DNA of 64,000 nt from Sisyra terminalis (Eukaryota > Arthropoda > Insecta > Neuroptera > Sisyridae). Positions 10,399-22,498 of the stretch are shown piece after piece. Location: assembly GCA_958496175.1 (NCBI GenBank), contig OY292277.1, positions 51,099,050 to 51,163,049 of the forward strand, given 5' to 3'. The position numbers and the translations under genes were made by a program. The notes beneath the pieces are model-generated. The model saw only the letters and a program-made list of their open reading frames with translations, was not told the origin of the DNA and made no database searches. How positions within the stretch are numbered: position 1 is the first letter of the stretch; every line of letters starts with the position of its first letter.

Positions 10399-12384
10399 AT
10401 CTAGATACTTTCAAAAGCATCTTTGACAGTTTCTTTATTAATTAGTAAGAATGGTGTTTGTGGTCAAATATTAAACTAAATAATATGTAACTTGAAGAAT
10501 AAAATGTTTAGTTAAAAAATATATACTATGTTTGCTGTACTTGGTTATTTATTACTATTTGTATGTTTACTATAAAATACAAAATTCAGTAGTCAAATAT
10601 TTTACAATAGTTGAAATAATAGTATATCGTAACCCTATCGTAGGATTTCCTGAACTTTTTTTCTTGTGGAACCCTTACGAAAGCTTTTACGGTTGATTGA
10701 ATCCTTACCGAGCTTAAAGCTGTTATAAACTAGGTTGGAAGTAGTAAATATTTTAGACAGCCAGTGATATCAGGGTTGATATCGGTCATTTGATTGATTT
10801 TGACAAAATTATTAGAAATGTAGATGCAATGGCTAACATTAATAGTTTGAGGGATTGTTATGAAAATATCTTATGAATATTTTACAACTTCTCTCGTGAA
10901 ATCCTTTTTTTTCATGGAACCCAGTGTTCCAAAAAATTCACTTGAAGAAACAATCCTAGTTAAAAAGGCATTTAGAAGCATTTTGAAATCATCACATTTA
11001 AAATGCTACATTTAACAACTTTAAATGACTCCTAATGGATTTTTTTTAAGATTTCAAATGCCTTTTTTTAACAGGGATGTTCTATCGAAATACTTTTAGA
11101 ACAATTATTTTCCACTTTTTAATCCTTTAACCGTTATTTAAGCTGGGAAATGGGATAAAGTAAATATTTTTAGAGGTTTTTATATTATAAATCTGACAAA
11201 GAGTTGGTAACTAATAATTTTACGGAACAAAACCAAATATTGGCCACCATTTGACTCCTTTGTCTTATAATGCATATTTTTACAAACTGGAGATTGCATT
11301 AACTAATTGACTGTTAATTTTTTCCTTATTAATCTTAAATGATCTTTGAAAATATGACAGTATGAAAAATGAATGAAAAACTTTATCAAGTTTGACATAA
11401 ACTCAGTTCTAATATAATTAATTTCAAAATAAATCGACTTAGACTCGTAAAAAATGAATGAAAAGACATGTAATTGACTATAGAATGAAAAATTCATCGC
11501 AAAAAATTTGTCATATCCGTTTTATTGTAAAATTTGATTGAGACTAATAGAAGTACTATATTATGAATATCACAAAAGTACGATATCTGCCGCTCTTAGT
11601 ATAATCACCTACGGGTATTCTTATGAAAAATGTTCTAATCAATTTATGGTAGAAAAAACATTTTTTATATTTTTGTCTGATTTATGAAATATTTTATTTG
11701 CAATCTACAAATGAATCGATTGCAATTATGTCTAAAGGTTTCAAATTTGATTTGCTATAAAATTGTTTGGTAGTTAAATTTATTTTTCGTTGATAAATGA
11801 TCAAACAAAGGATATTAAGCTTCATTTCCATTCAATAGTACGTACAGTTTTAATGAAATTCTTTGAGCCATTATTCTTAATTTAATCAAAAGTTAATGAA
11901 AGAGATAGGGAAATGACCGAGAAAAAGTGTGTTTCAAATGACAGAATTATTAAATTTCTGATATTAAAGAATTTGTTCTGGCTTATTAAATAGACACTAT
12001 GGAAATATTAATCATTTCCAACCATTAATGTAAAAAGGAGGTCAAGTTTAATATAACATAAACAATGGTCTAATCTGTTGGCTTTGTCAATAATAATAAG
12101 TTAGGGGTTTAAAAAGCATTATAAAGAAAATATTGCTAAGTTGATTTTTGAATTCAGTTAAAAGGCTTATATAGTTTATGGATTTTTACAAGAACTACAT
12201 GGGAAAAAAAATACTGAACTTAATGCCGCCAATTTGGTTCTTATTTATGTTGTACATTTATATTCACTCAAAAAAGAGAAAATAATTTCAGGTATGTACA
12301 ACATTTTTTTTTATAGTTATTTATGTATCAAGAGCGTTATCAAGGTGCTAATGCCAAAGATATTTTATTAAATACAGTCTCTTT
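10399..12384. other. Non-coding, no gene seen
   Basis: AT-rich DNA without supportable coding sequence or clear repeat boundaries. A weak hairpin of TGTTGTACA against TGTACAACA lies near 12247-12306. It may be intronic or intergenic. Confidence 0.45.
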
Positions 12385-12470
12385 GGCTAATGCCCGAAGA
12401 GCGAAATAATACAGCCCTTGGGCCTCTGGCCCGAAGGATGTTTGTCGCTAGATGGGCATTATCACCGAAT
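12385..12470. repeat. GC-richer hairpin, probable MITE relic
   Basis: TAATGCCC near 12389 is mirrored by GGGCATTA near 12454. Between them is unusually GC-rich text (GCCCTTGGGCCTCTGGCCCG). The compact inverted structure in AT-rich surroundings suggests a small transposon end or relic. The family is unknown. Confidence 0.4.
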
Positions 12471-12592
12471 AACGCCTGAGGTGCATAAATACTTTTTCAT
12501 TTGATTCGTAAGAAAAAATATTTTTTTTAACAATTCTAAATTCGCAAAATGTATTCAAATCTGTAAATAATATGAGTTTCAAGTTTCCATGG

Positions 12593-12703
12593 AAAGGGTC
12601 TAGCAGGATCCACTTGGCGAGTTGGCCCCCAAATAGGAACCTATATCGAAACTTATGATATAATATTGGCTTGATATACAAACACATTTTATAAACTTTT
12701 TTC
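12593..12703. mobile_element. Family G end fragment (G2)
   Basis: It starts AAAGGGTCTAGCAGGATCC and matches the first 110 bp of G1 and G3. At about 12703 it changes abruptly into a family C arm, within the shared word TTTTAT. Confidence 0.75.
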
Positions 12704-13078
12704 ATAAAATTGATGGTTGCATCAAAAAATTAAAAAAATATTAAAATTTCTCTTTAGTTCAACTTTGATCTCGAATAACTTTTGAAGGAATAAATATATC
12801 AAAAACTTGTACGAGACCTTTTTTGTAGATCGTTCAATTTTCTACAAGAATAAACCTTGGTCATTCCGAAATATTGTCACCAACGTGAGCTATAAAATTC
12901 CAAAGTGCAAGAGAATATTGTTCCCATGGTATTTAAATGGAAAATCGAAATTTGCGATGCGGCACCTCTTAATATTAATATTAAGAGCTTAAACTTTCAC
13001 AGGATTTTTTTTTGTCATTCCCAACAATATTTTCGATATAATTTAGAAAAAAAAATCATCATTTTTTTTGAATCAGTC
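12704..13078. mobile_element. Foldback family C, single arm (C1)
   Basis: It contains the C signature blocks: ATAAAATTGATGGTTGC, GTAGATCGTTCAATTTTCTA, GAAATTTGCGATGCGGCACC, and the palindrome CTTAATATTAATATTAAGAG. It ends AATCAGTC followed by TA (13079-13080). The left half of the element is missing and replaced by a family G fragment. Open frames across it recur in other copies and are not genes. Confidence 0.8.
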
Positions 13079-13080
13079 TA

Positions 13081-13857
13081 ATGCACAATTTCTAATATAT
13101 TTTTTCCGTTATCATTCGAAATTTTCTATATATTCAATGCTTCAAAAAGCACATTTCCATTTTTCAAAAGACGAAAAGCTCTGTTAAAGCAGAAATTCTC
13201 ACGTCTATGATTTTAAACTGTTTGAACTGATGAAAAATGCCTTGACGTTTTTAATAATTTATATTTGCAGACTTCTAATATTAGGAACCTATAGCCTTTA
13301 AGCTGGTGCATATTTCCGTGCATATCTATATATATACATAATATGAAAGCTTTTGCAGCTCTAATGTAAACAGCAGAGAATGGCATGAATATATGCACTG
13401 TGGTTGTTTCACTCTTCTCTTTTAATAGTGTGCTGAATTTGCAAGATCAATGTAGTTAAATGTTGGTGGTATTAGACCACCCTCCCTTTCGACTGCAATT
13501 TATATGTTAACAGTATATTTTACAGATGCACCTAATTTAATTCCACCTTTAATTGTCCCCTACATACACTTTGAAGCATAGACTATCATTTTATTAAGAT
13601 TGTCAATGCTGCTGCTACTTAATTGCAAGTAAAATAAAAAATAAAAAGCTTTGTATTAAAAAAAAAGAAGAATTTTAGAGCTTTACTTATTATTCTTAAT
13701 TTTGCAAAACTTGTAATAAGACTCAAATAAAAAATTAAAGCGAATAAAGAAGAATATTTTCAATACCAAATGATCAATGATTATTACCTATGAAATGAAA
13801 ACAAATAATAAGAGATCACAAAGTTGTAACCCAGCAAATTATTGGAAATTGAATATA
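13081..13857. other. Non-coding, no gene seen
   Basis: AT-rich DNA. Short open frames here carry no recognisable motif. Part of 13400-13620 is slightly less AT-rich, but without splice-bounded coding sequence that I can support. Confidence 0.45.
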
Positions 13858-13858
13858 A

Positions 13859-14659
13859 GGGTGATTTTTTATTTATTTATTTTTTTTTGGTCTCATCGTG
13901 AAATTTTGTTGGAAATACCAAAAAAAAAAATTCCTTGAAAGTTTGAGCCCTTAATATTAATTTTAAGTCCTCGACCAAGACGTGTAAAGAGTTCCCATTG
14001 AAAATACACAAAAACTCTGATTTTTTATATTTAAATTTCTATATCTCAGCGGCATTTCATGGGATCGCTTTTACCGAAGATGGTTTTTTCTCAGAATTAA
14101 ACGCTCTACAAAAGTGCCCATTGCGACAAAGTCGTAACTCACACCGGTGAGGTAGTACGGGCCACTGAATCTGATTTTTCCATAAAATTCAAGGCTTAAT
14201 ATCTCGTTTAATATTGATCTTCGCGATTTGGTCTACAGGACCTTTTTTGTAGGAAATCAAATTCTCTACAAGTTTTTGATTTATAATTTTTCTGTAGCTC
14301 TTGTTATTTATGAGATAAATGCAAAAAAAAACGCGAATTTTATGGAAAAATCCGGTTCAGTGGCCCGTTCTACCTCACCGGTGTGAGTTACGACTTTGTC
14401 GCAATGAGCACTTTTGTAGAGCGTTTAATTCTGAGAAAAAACCATCTTCGGTAAAAGCGATCCCATGAAATGCCGCTGAGATATAGAAATTTAAAAATAA
14501 AAAATCAAAGTTTCACTGTATTTTCAATGGGAAATCTTTACACGTCTTGGTCGAGAACTTAAAATTAATATTAAGGGCTCAAACTTTCAGGGATTTTTTT
14601 TTTTTGTATTTACAACAAAATTTCACGATGGGACCAAAAAAGTAAAAAAAAAATCACCC
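13859..14659. mobile_element. Foldback element B2, 801 bp
   Basis: GGGTG at the left and CACCC at the right; TA follows the right end (14660-14661). The halves are inverted: CATCGTGAAATTTTGTTGG near 13904 mirrors ACAAAATTTCACGATGGGAC near 14614, and GTCGTAACTCACACCGGTGA near 14130 mirrors TCACCGGTGTGAGTTACGAC near 14376. GCTCTACAAAAGTGCCCATT is the internal module. B3 (21911) and B5 (57088) are the same subfamily; B1 and B4 are a second one. Confidence 0.85.
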
Positions 14660-15318
14660 TATTGGATATAGATAATATTTTATAGTATTTTAAAATAAAA
14701 TTTCTGTTTAAATTCATTTTTTTTTTATATTATTTAAAAAAAATAAAGCAAATCATACTTTGAACATCGTGTAAACAAAGTTTTGGATTTTTTTTTAATT
14801 TTGGTGGGAATATTGGTGGAAAAAGAGAACTTTGGTGGGTGAGGCAATATCACCTATCCTTAATTTATTCATTTTTCCAAGCTTAAAGATTCCCCTATTA
14901 ACAATTATTAGAAACTTTAGACTACGAGGTAGAGTGATTAAAATTGAATAGGAATATTTGACAGCTTTTCGATCGTCTGACATGGATTTGATACCATGTC
15001 TTCCTTTAACATCTCATCCCATAAAATTGTTAGTAGGTACTTTAGTAGCTACTCTTGATTGGTGTCAGTTGGAAAATCCAAAATTATCAACAAATATTGA
15101 AAATGCTTTTGGTAGCGACTTAAATAACTAACCTACAAATCTCGAAAAGCAAACAATATCGAATTTGTGTTCTTTCGTGGATGTTTCTATCCACTTAAAT
15201 ATAAATTTAAGAATAATACATATTATTGTAGAGTTTCAGATCCTCGATGATGATAAATTGGTAAAAATATTCAGAGGACTAGAATTAAATAATAACCAGT
15301 CAAAACTATTTATTACAT
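14660..15318. other. Non-coding, no gene seen
   Basis: AT-rich DNA with no supportable coding sequence. The edge near 15290 leads into a PLE-like terminal fragment. Confidence 0.45.
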
Positions 15319-15358
15319 ACGCGACGTTTCGGCACAGTTATTGAGCCTCCTTCATATT
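15319..15358 (-). ncRNA. Degenerate hammerhead-like motif of a PLE end
   Basis: Read on the - strand: ATGAAGGA, then GGC paired with GCC around a loop, then GAA and the palindrome ACGT followed by C. Stem II, the GAAACGT element and the cleavage-side base are kept, but the CTGANGA core is damaged (first C lost, final A changed). It is probably a dead relic of a PLE terminal repeat, inverted relative to the PLE downstream. Confidence 0.35.
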
Positions 15359-15588
15359 ACATATTTTTATTTTTTGGAATCAAAAAGTCACCCTAACCAT
15401 AAAAAATCACAATTGAATGTCCATAGTAAGGGAGGGCAAACGGTCGATGGCAAATAGGTCGACAATCGATCGCAGGAATTTTAAAAAAAAATAGGTAAAT
15501 TTCATATCTTTTAATTGAAAATGTGTATTAAAAAAAACATCGCCATCATCAACCTCAACCATCAACACTAACAATCAACATCATCAAT

Positions 15589-16062
15589 GATCTTCAAAGG
15601 GCCGTTCAGAAAATCCAGCAGTCTATCAACCACTTATCTTCCTGGTTCAGTAGATGAAAAATTCTTATAAATCCATCAAAAAGCATCGCCAAAATTTTCT
15701 CTCTAAGTCGTTTTTTCAACCAACTGGAGCCTATCGTGCTGAATTCCATGGAAATTCCGTGGAGTGAGAAAAAAACGCTTGTTAAATATTTGGGCATACT
15801 TCTGGACTCAAAATTAACATGGCAAAGCCACATTTCAAGTAAAATCAGAGAAGCCAACATTCGACTCATCCAACTATATCCACTTATCAACAGAAGGTCT
15901 CGTCTGAGTATGAAATATTCAATGATGATATACAAATCAGTCATTCGACCACTTTTCACATATTCTTGCGCAATCTAGCTTCCATCCTCAAAAAAAAATC
16001 CCAATGACTTACAGGTGTTCCAAAATAGAGTCTTGAGAATTATAGGTTGGCATTTGACTTGA
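15589..16062 (+). pseudogene. Jockey/CR1-type LINE reverse transcriptase fragment
   Basis: The translation resembles the C-terminal part of non-LTR retrotransposon ORF2, after the reverse transcriptase catalytic core. It has VKYLGILLDSKLTWQSHI (the YLG-LD-L-W-HI motif), then LIQLYPLINRRSRL, IYKSVIRPLFTYS, and LQVFQNRVLRII. This is the thumb-side region common to Jockey and CR1 clades. The frame is interrupted by TGA near 15655 and TAG at 15976, where a tryptophan is usual in the family. The endonuclease and the catalytic FADD box are absent, so it is a dead 5'-truncated fragment. A (CAT/CAA)-rich stretch at 15539-15590 precedes it. The exact clade is uncertain. Confidence 0.8.
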
Positions 16063-16428
16063 AATTTAACACAGGATGACTCAAATATTCAATTATCTAT
16101 AATATTTTTTTCCAAATTAAAGAAGAAAACTCAAGTTTCTTATTACGATCTAATGAATCTTAAAAGAAAATTGAGTTTTCTTTTATAATTTAATAAAAAG
16201 CTAGGATCTGAGTTTCATCATCCACTTTCTTTTACTTGAAACTTTCTTCTAATCAATCATAAAATAATTGAATAATGTACATTATTAGCTTAATTGTAAG
16301 AATAAGAAAAGTAGGGAAATATTATTAAGTTTTTACTCCCTATACAAGTTAGTTAACAGTTTATTTAAAAAAAAAACAATTTAATTTTTGGAAAATTTAC
16401 CCTTAATGCTAATATACTCAAATAAATT

Positions 16429-16515
16429 TAGCATTCTTATTTTAAGTCTAAATTTTATAATTCGTCTAGCAAAACAGCTGGGCAACGGTTGGAGTACTTA
16501 TATATATCGTTTTTT
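16429..16515 (+). repeat. Left direct repeat flanking the PLE
   Basis: AAATTTAGCATTC, then AAGTCTAAATTTTATAATTC, then a variable stretch ending in TATATA. A diverged copy in the same orientation is at 19600-19690, so the two bracket the PLE. This may be a PLE terminal repeat (pLTR) or a duplicated target. Confidence 0.55.
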
Positions 16516-16559
16516 TAAAGATTCTACAAGAGTTTAAAATCAAATTTACATGCAACTAT

Positions 16560-18075
16560 TAACAAAATTAAACCTTCATTTTATCAAGATCAATTGAATA
16601 TTAACAATATAAAAGAAAAAATACACAAAAATAACGTTTATATCACAAAAGCTGATAAAGAAAAGGTTATTGTAATCATAAATAAGGATGAATATACAAA
16701 CAAAACGGAACAATTCATTAAAGAAAATAATATAATTCACATGAAATAAGATCCACCTACGAACGTCACCAAATCTTTATACAAGACCATAATTGAAAAC
16801 GACTATCTTTTTAAAAACGAATTTTCAAAAAGACTTCTCAAGCTCCAATACTTCATGGTTTACCCAAAATCCATAAAATAAATATGCCAATCCGACCGGT
16901 AGTGGATTACAAACTTTCTTCTGGAGATTGGTTAGCCAAAAAATTATTTCAAGCCATCAAATCAGGTATCACATTGGAAGAAAATTATTCATTATGAAAA
17001 ACATTTGAATTTTTGATTAATACTATAAATCTAACTACCCCGAACATCAAAATGGCATCACTTGACATTGTCAACTTCTACACAAATGTTCCTGTTGAAG
17101 AAACAATCAAAATTGTGGAATATAATCTTATAACATCAAAAATATGTAATTATATGGTAATCAACGACATAATGAACTTGTTAACCACCAAATAACAACA
17201 AAACTATTTCACTTTCAATCAAAAATTTCATCACTAAAAGGAAGGCTTGGCCATGGGTTCCTCTTTATCAGAACTACTAACCGATATTTACATGAATCAC
17301 TTTAAAAATAAATATATCATGAACAATAGCTACAAAAATAAAAAAATATATTATGGAAGATATGTAGACCATACATTTATAGTATTTAAGGGAACTACCC
17401 GGCAGATTGACAATATGGTATCCGATCTGAACCAAATTAACCGAAAAATAAAATTCACTTCACAACACGAACTAAATGGAACAATCAACTTCTAGGACAC
17501 AACAATCACGAATGAAAATGGAAAGTTGTCCTACAATATATACATAAAACCAACAACAACGAACATAATTATCCATAAAACATCATTTCACCCAAGAATC
17601 CAAAACATGGCAGCTTACAAGAGTCTAGGGTACAAAACGATCAAGTTCCCTCTTAGCACCAAAACTCGTGAAGAAAAAAATAAGATAATTAAAGATATAG
17701 CCATTACTAATGAATACAATAGCTCAATCGTAGACAAAATAATATCAAAATTTACCAAAAAAATCCATTCTTCCAACTCCATCAAAAGAAAACAAAAAAT
17801 TTATTAAATCAAACTTCAATAATATATATAATTTTACAATCGCCAACTTCCTAAAGAAAAATAACTTCATTATCGCATTTTCAACAAACAACAATTAATG
17901 AAAATTCTTAAATCATTGAAGAACAATCAAATTACAACGAAAAACCGGAATATACAAAATTAAATGTGGTTCCTGTGAAAAATTCTACATAGGCCAAACT
18001 AATAGATCTTTCGGAACAAGATATAAGGAACATACAGATATACAGAAGATACAAGAATCATGTCATTGGTTAAAA
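16560..18075 (+). pseudogene. Penelope-like element: RT plus GIY-YIG remnant
   Basis: Broken reading frames encode a Penelope-like polyprotein in the expected order. First comes VYITKADKEKVIVIINKDEY (about 16640). After a frameshift near 16850 comes ILHGLPKIHKINMPIRPVVD (about 16851-16911). Then reverse transcriptase motifs follow: SLDIVNFYTNVP (17058), GLAMGSSLSELLTDIYMN (17247) and RYVDHTFIVF (17359). The family motif is YVDD; here the second Asp is His, which by itself would abolish catalysis. After 17804 a separate frame gives a GIY-YIG endonuclease: GIYKIKCGSC and FYIGQTNRSF (about 17947-18020). In-frame stops occur near 16747, 16996, 17193 and 17493. Gene and phylum-level assignment is secure; the clade is not. 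Confidence 0.9.
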
Positions 18076-18119
18076 TCCATAAAGTTTAAGTAACAAATTC
18101 ACTGATTGGTCGAATTAAG

Positions 18120-19296
18120 GATTGAGTTTTGTACGGTGTGTTATGATTGGTCCATACATCCAGCGCCATTAATATTACTACAGTGCCTTGATTTGTTCAA
18201 AGTAAGCTTAGTATTTCTCGTTTAAAGTCAAGGTTTATAAAATACACAGGTAGCCTCATGGTGGCTACGTGACGTATCCAGAAGAAATTCGTACACATCT
18301 TCCGACTGATCAATTTCAAAATTCTTCGTATGTCGTAATTTTTTTTTTCTAATGGAGCAACCTGTGTAATTTACAAACCTTGGTTTAAAGTGACTTTTGA
18401 GTACAAGACATTTGGAACGATATTTCTTTCGATTTATAATTCATATATCGCAAAGAAAATTATTGTTATTTCAATAATTTTTCTTTATATCTCTTAATAA
18501 TAATCCTGAATTATTATTTCTCAATTTAAAATTTACGAAGATCGTTAATTTTGTAAGTTTTATTTTTTTCGCACAATTAAGACTTTCGATCTTAATAAAG
18601 ATCCGTAAACTGAGAACCATAAAAAATGTTTTCTTATCATAATTTGGCAACTTATTTTCTTATTCTAATTTTGATCATTATCGCGATCAACGATCATTGG
18701 TCTTATTGTTTATAAAGCGAAATTTTGACTTACGATTTGAAGTCTTCGAATGAAGTCCAATAACTCTTTTTCACTGTTTGCATTTATGATTGTATCGTCT
18801 ACGAACCGAAGGTTGGAAAATCGCTTTCCACCAATTTAAATCCCATTATTTTTCTCCTCCAAAGTGAGTTCCAGTATAATCTTTCCTGCAACAAAGTCAA
18901 ATTTTACAAAACACCGTTATGGCAAAAATCATCAATGCTTAAATTTCGAAACAAATTTTAAGCCACTACTTATATGAAAGAAAGGATTACATATGAAAAC
19001 CCTAGTAAAATATGAAATATACAATAATTATAAGCCCATAAAATAATAATAATAAGCCCATGAAATAGATCCTAATAACACCCTTATCGATAAATTATAT
19101 AAAACAAACAACCTCTATGAAATTTGCTTATAACTGACAAAATAATCCTGGTTGCTCTCATCCATGGTGTGGTAAGTAATTAATAATGTTCTTGGGAACT
19201 TCAACTCAAATAATAAAACGTATTTATATATTTGTTTTAATTTTTGACCCGGTATAATGAGCTAGTATTTACAACGAGGATGTTAACCTCAAAAAT
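18120..19296. other. PLE 3' region and non-coding DNA
   Basis: No open frame of interest. It holds the left arm (19170-19216) of an inverted repeat whose right arm is at 19355-19404 (AATAATGTTCTTGGGAACTT against AAGTTTCCAAGAACATTATT). The 18720-18880 stretch is less AT-rich but shows no protein motif that I can defend. Confidence 0.4.
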
Positions 19297-19404
19297 TCTC
19301 CCGAAGAAGTTGGAAATAAATACCAACGAAACGTTGAGATTATTTGAAAATTTCACGTCGTATTATTTGAGTTCAAGTTTCCAAGAACATTATTAATCAT
19401 TACC
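19170..19404. repeat. Inverted repeat bracketing a hammerhead-like motif
   Basis: Arms of about 46-50 bp are inverted copies and enclose 19297-19339. Inverted arrangement of terminal repeats is known for Penelope-like elements, so this could be part of the PLE end structure. Confidence 0.6.
19297..19339 (+). ncRNA. Hammerhead-ribozyme-like motif downstream of the PLE
   Basis: Order seen: TCTC (stem I, 19297-19300), CCGAAGA (core, 19301-19307), one extra A, GTTGG / CCAAC (5-bp stem II, 19309-19313 and 19323-19327, 9-nt loop), GAA, ACGT (palindromic stem III, 19331-19334), T as the cleavage-site base, then GAGA (19336-19339) pairing with TCTC. Against the hammerhead consensus CUGANGA ... GAAA, only U4 is changed to C and one A is inserted before stem II. 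PLEs are known to carry hammerhead ribozymes in their terminal repeats. Whether this copy is active is unknown. The short palindromic stem III would favour a dimeric fold. Confidence 0.6.
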
Positions 19405-19599
19405 TGATAATGACAGCCAGCTACTGTTGATACGCGTCGTAATAAAGAAGAAATTGAGTCATAGGACATATTATTATTATTTATTACCTGAATGTAATAC
19501 ATACATATTTTCATACAAAATTTTATACATATATTATTATTCATTAATTTATTAATTTTGACTCGGAAAAAAATAAAATATTTATCAATGTTAAAGTTA

Positions 19600-19690
19600 A
19601 ATTTAGCATTCATATATCAAGTCTAAATTTTATAATTCGTTCAGCATAGTGGCCAGATAACAGTGCACATATATAGATCTAATTTTTTTC
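19600..19690 (+). repeat. Right direct repeat flanking the PLE
   Basis: The partner of 16429-16515, sharing AAATTTAGCATTC, AAGTCTAAATTTTATAATTC and GT-rich text ending in TATATA. It is preceded at 19541-19596 by a block shared with 4987-5037 (GACTCGGAAA...AATAAAATA). Confidence 0.55.
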
Positions 19691-21799
19691 AAATTATAAT
19701 TAGAATTCGGATCGGTAAATCTTCAAAAAATGAATGTTTTAAAATCCTATGCAAAACAGTAGTCCAGTTACATCACATTAATTTTTCAAGGATTTGTATG
19801 GATAAGTCGACATAAAAATTGATTTCATAAAAACATTTTTCAGCATATATTCCCTCGTTTCCGTCACTGGCTTTCAATATTTATGAGCGTAGTAATTATA
19901 AATTGCTTCTACATGCAACTTTTCGTCCAATAAAATGAAACATTTTAAAGCATTTTCCATGAAATTTATTTACATTTTAGTTGAGAAAAAAGTGGTTTGT
20001 TTTTTAATCGTAGCTTGGGGGCTAATTGTTGAAGTGAAGTAAATTTGATGATATACAGAAAAAAAATGTTGTGTTAATAGTTGTATGTGTTTTAGAAAGT
20101 CAAACTTTACTAAAAACTAGTGATAAAGCTGCGGGTATACCATGAAGCACGTAATTTAATTAAATCCTCCCTCTCAACAGAACTGTTTGAAATTTTAATT
20201 CACATTACATATTTACATTGTTGAAAAACTGGCATATATTTTTATTATTCAATGACACGTTTTAAGTTGGATGATTGTTAATTTGAATATGTAGGTTTGA
20301 TATTTACAATAGAACAAAATTTGTAGTTTTGTTTGTTTGAACTTTATTGCGACGAAACAATTAATATTTAAACCGTATGTAGATTAAACTATATGGCTCA
20401 TATGGTACAAAAACAGTTCTGCAATTCCAATAAAAGAAAAGTTAAAGTGGAAAAAAATTCAAAACCTTGGTAAACAGACAACATTTTTTATTCTTCCAGC
20501 AAATAGAATCGCCTTAAGAATAAATTTTAAATGATTTTTCAAGCCCTGATGCTTCTATTCTGAAATGTCGAGTAAGATAACATTGGAAACTTTTCCAAGA
20601 TCAAATAAAATGCTTTCAAGCCATGAATTTTTTTCTACTTACAATGTTAACCGTAAGATTACGTATAGCGCTTGCAATTCCCACAAGATTAGTGTTTACT
20701 TTTTTGCTTATAAAAAGTATATTTTTTACATTCACAAAGGACGAAAAAAAATATTTATCAAACATATTGATCATTAAATAAAATAATATTTTGACGAAAC
20801 AATTTAATGAGCTTTCAAGTCGAAACCACAGACTGCAGACATCTTCACCAAAAGAAAACGAAAATATTTTCACTATTTTTGTTGGATATAATATTTGAAA
20901 AATAGCACAGAAAAACGAGAAAAATTTAAGTGGTCGAATAAAAATTGAGATTTGATTCGAGAATGGTATTCGCAAGTTCGTCCAGCTATGCATTGAATAT
21001 TCAAGTATAGTTTGAATACTCTTATGAAAATTTTATCAGGCAAAAAATTCAAATCGGTTTTTCGAGGAAATATCAATTTTATACACTCCAAAGCTTTAGT
21101 ATAGAATTTTTAAAAGCTTTAGAAACTAAAAGCTTCTGAGAAACCGATGCATCTCACTAATTAAAATTGACATAACTTACTTACGAGAAATCTAATTGTA
21201 AACTTAAACAATTTAGAAGAGCCATTCACAGTTAATGGTGCAAGTCCATGAAAATTGCCATGACATATTGGAACTAACTTTATTTCAACTATGAAAAGTT
21301 AAACTTTAGATGAAAATGCAACAATTAAATCAGTAAACTACAAATCTTTTACAATGCATTTAAAACTTGTTTCCTTGATTTTATGGACAGTAAAGTATTG
21401 AATTGAAGTTTAATAAATGTTCTTGAGAAAAAGGTATACAAATAACTTACATCAGGATTCAGGGAATAATAAAATGACTTGATGGAAATAAAAAGTAGTT
21501 TTATAGTGAAATTAAATTGTCGTTTTGATAGGAAAGTACAAAGTGTATACGGTTTTTCAATTTGAAAGCCAAAGCATTGACTTATGCACTTAAGATGAAT
21601 GTCAAAGACAATTTTCAATGTCGAGTAAAATTATTTTCCTAAGATGAGTTTTCCAGCGGTTTTAATATCCATATAAGAACCAACCATCGAAGTGATTTTT
21701 CACTATGACGTTACGTACTATTTTTTTTTAAAAAAAAGAGCCAAATCTAAAGGTAAACAAAATAATTTAAAATTCCTATAGAATATTTTTAAACTGCTT
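19691..21799. other. Non-coding, no gene or repeat recognised
   Basis: Long AT-rich stretch that seems free of the repeat families found elsewhere in the window. It is probably unique intronic or intergenic DNA. Several short open frames on both strands lack any motif. Confidence 0.4.
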
Positions 21800-21908
21800 T
21801 TTATAATCAAAATAAGATTTTTTCGCTGGCTTTGAACAGTTATACTGTGTATACAATATATAGAATATATTGCGGTCCAATTTATGTAGTATAATTCAAT
21901 ATAATAAT
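21800..21908 (-). mobile_element. Family D retroposon end fragment (D4)
   Basis: It starts ATCAAAATAAGATTTTTTCG and continues TTTGAACAGTTATACTGTGT to TTCAATATAATAAT, matching the end of D1 and D2. The rest of the element is absent; foldback B3 starts directly after it. Confidence 0.7.
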
Positions 21909-21910
21909 TA

Positions 21911-22470
21911 GGGTGATTTTTTTTTTTACTTTTTTTGATTCTTTTTGGTCCCATCGTGAAATTTTGTTGGAAATACCAAAAAAAAAAATTCTCTGAAAGT
22001 TTGAGTCCTTAATATTAATTTTAAATCCTCGACCAAGACGTGTAAAGATTTCGCATTGAAAATACACGGAAACTCTGATTTTTTATTTTTAAATTTCTAT
22101 ATCTCAGCGGCATTTCATGGGATGGCTTTTACCGAAGATGGTTTTTTCTCAGAATTAAACGCTCTACAAAAGTGCCCATTGCGATAAAGTCGTAACTCAC
22201 ACCGGTGAGGTAGTACGAGCCACTGAACCTGATTTTTCCATAAAATTCGGGTTTTTTTGCATTTATCTCGTAAATAACAAGAGCTACGGAAAAATTATAA
22301 ATGAAAAACTTGTAGAGAATTTGATTTCCTACAAAAAAGTTTATGTAGACTAAATCCCGAAGATCAATATTGAACGAGATATTAAGCCTTGAATTTTATG
22401 GAAAAATCAGGTTCAGTGGCCCGTACTACCTCACCGGTGTGAGTTACGACTTTGTCGCAATGGGCACTTG
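21911..22470. mobile_element. Foldback element B3, truncated
   Basis: GGGTG preceded by TA (21909-21910). It contains the B2-type palindrome with GTCGTAACTCACACCGGTGA (about 22189) mirrored at about 22434. The right arm stops at GCAATGGGCACTTG, where B2 would continue with TTGTAGAGCG; then a Helitron-like element begins within 30 bp. Confidence 0.8.
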
Positions 22471-22498
22471 AAAAAAAATGAGTCAATATGAGTCAAAA

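Noticed and set aside
15606..15959. 117-codon frame on the - strand
   Set aside because: Antisense shadow of the LINE reverse transcriptase fragment.
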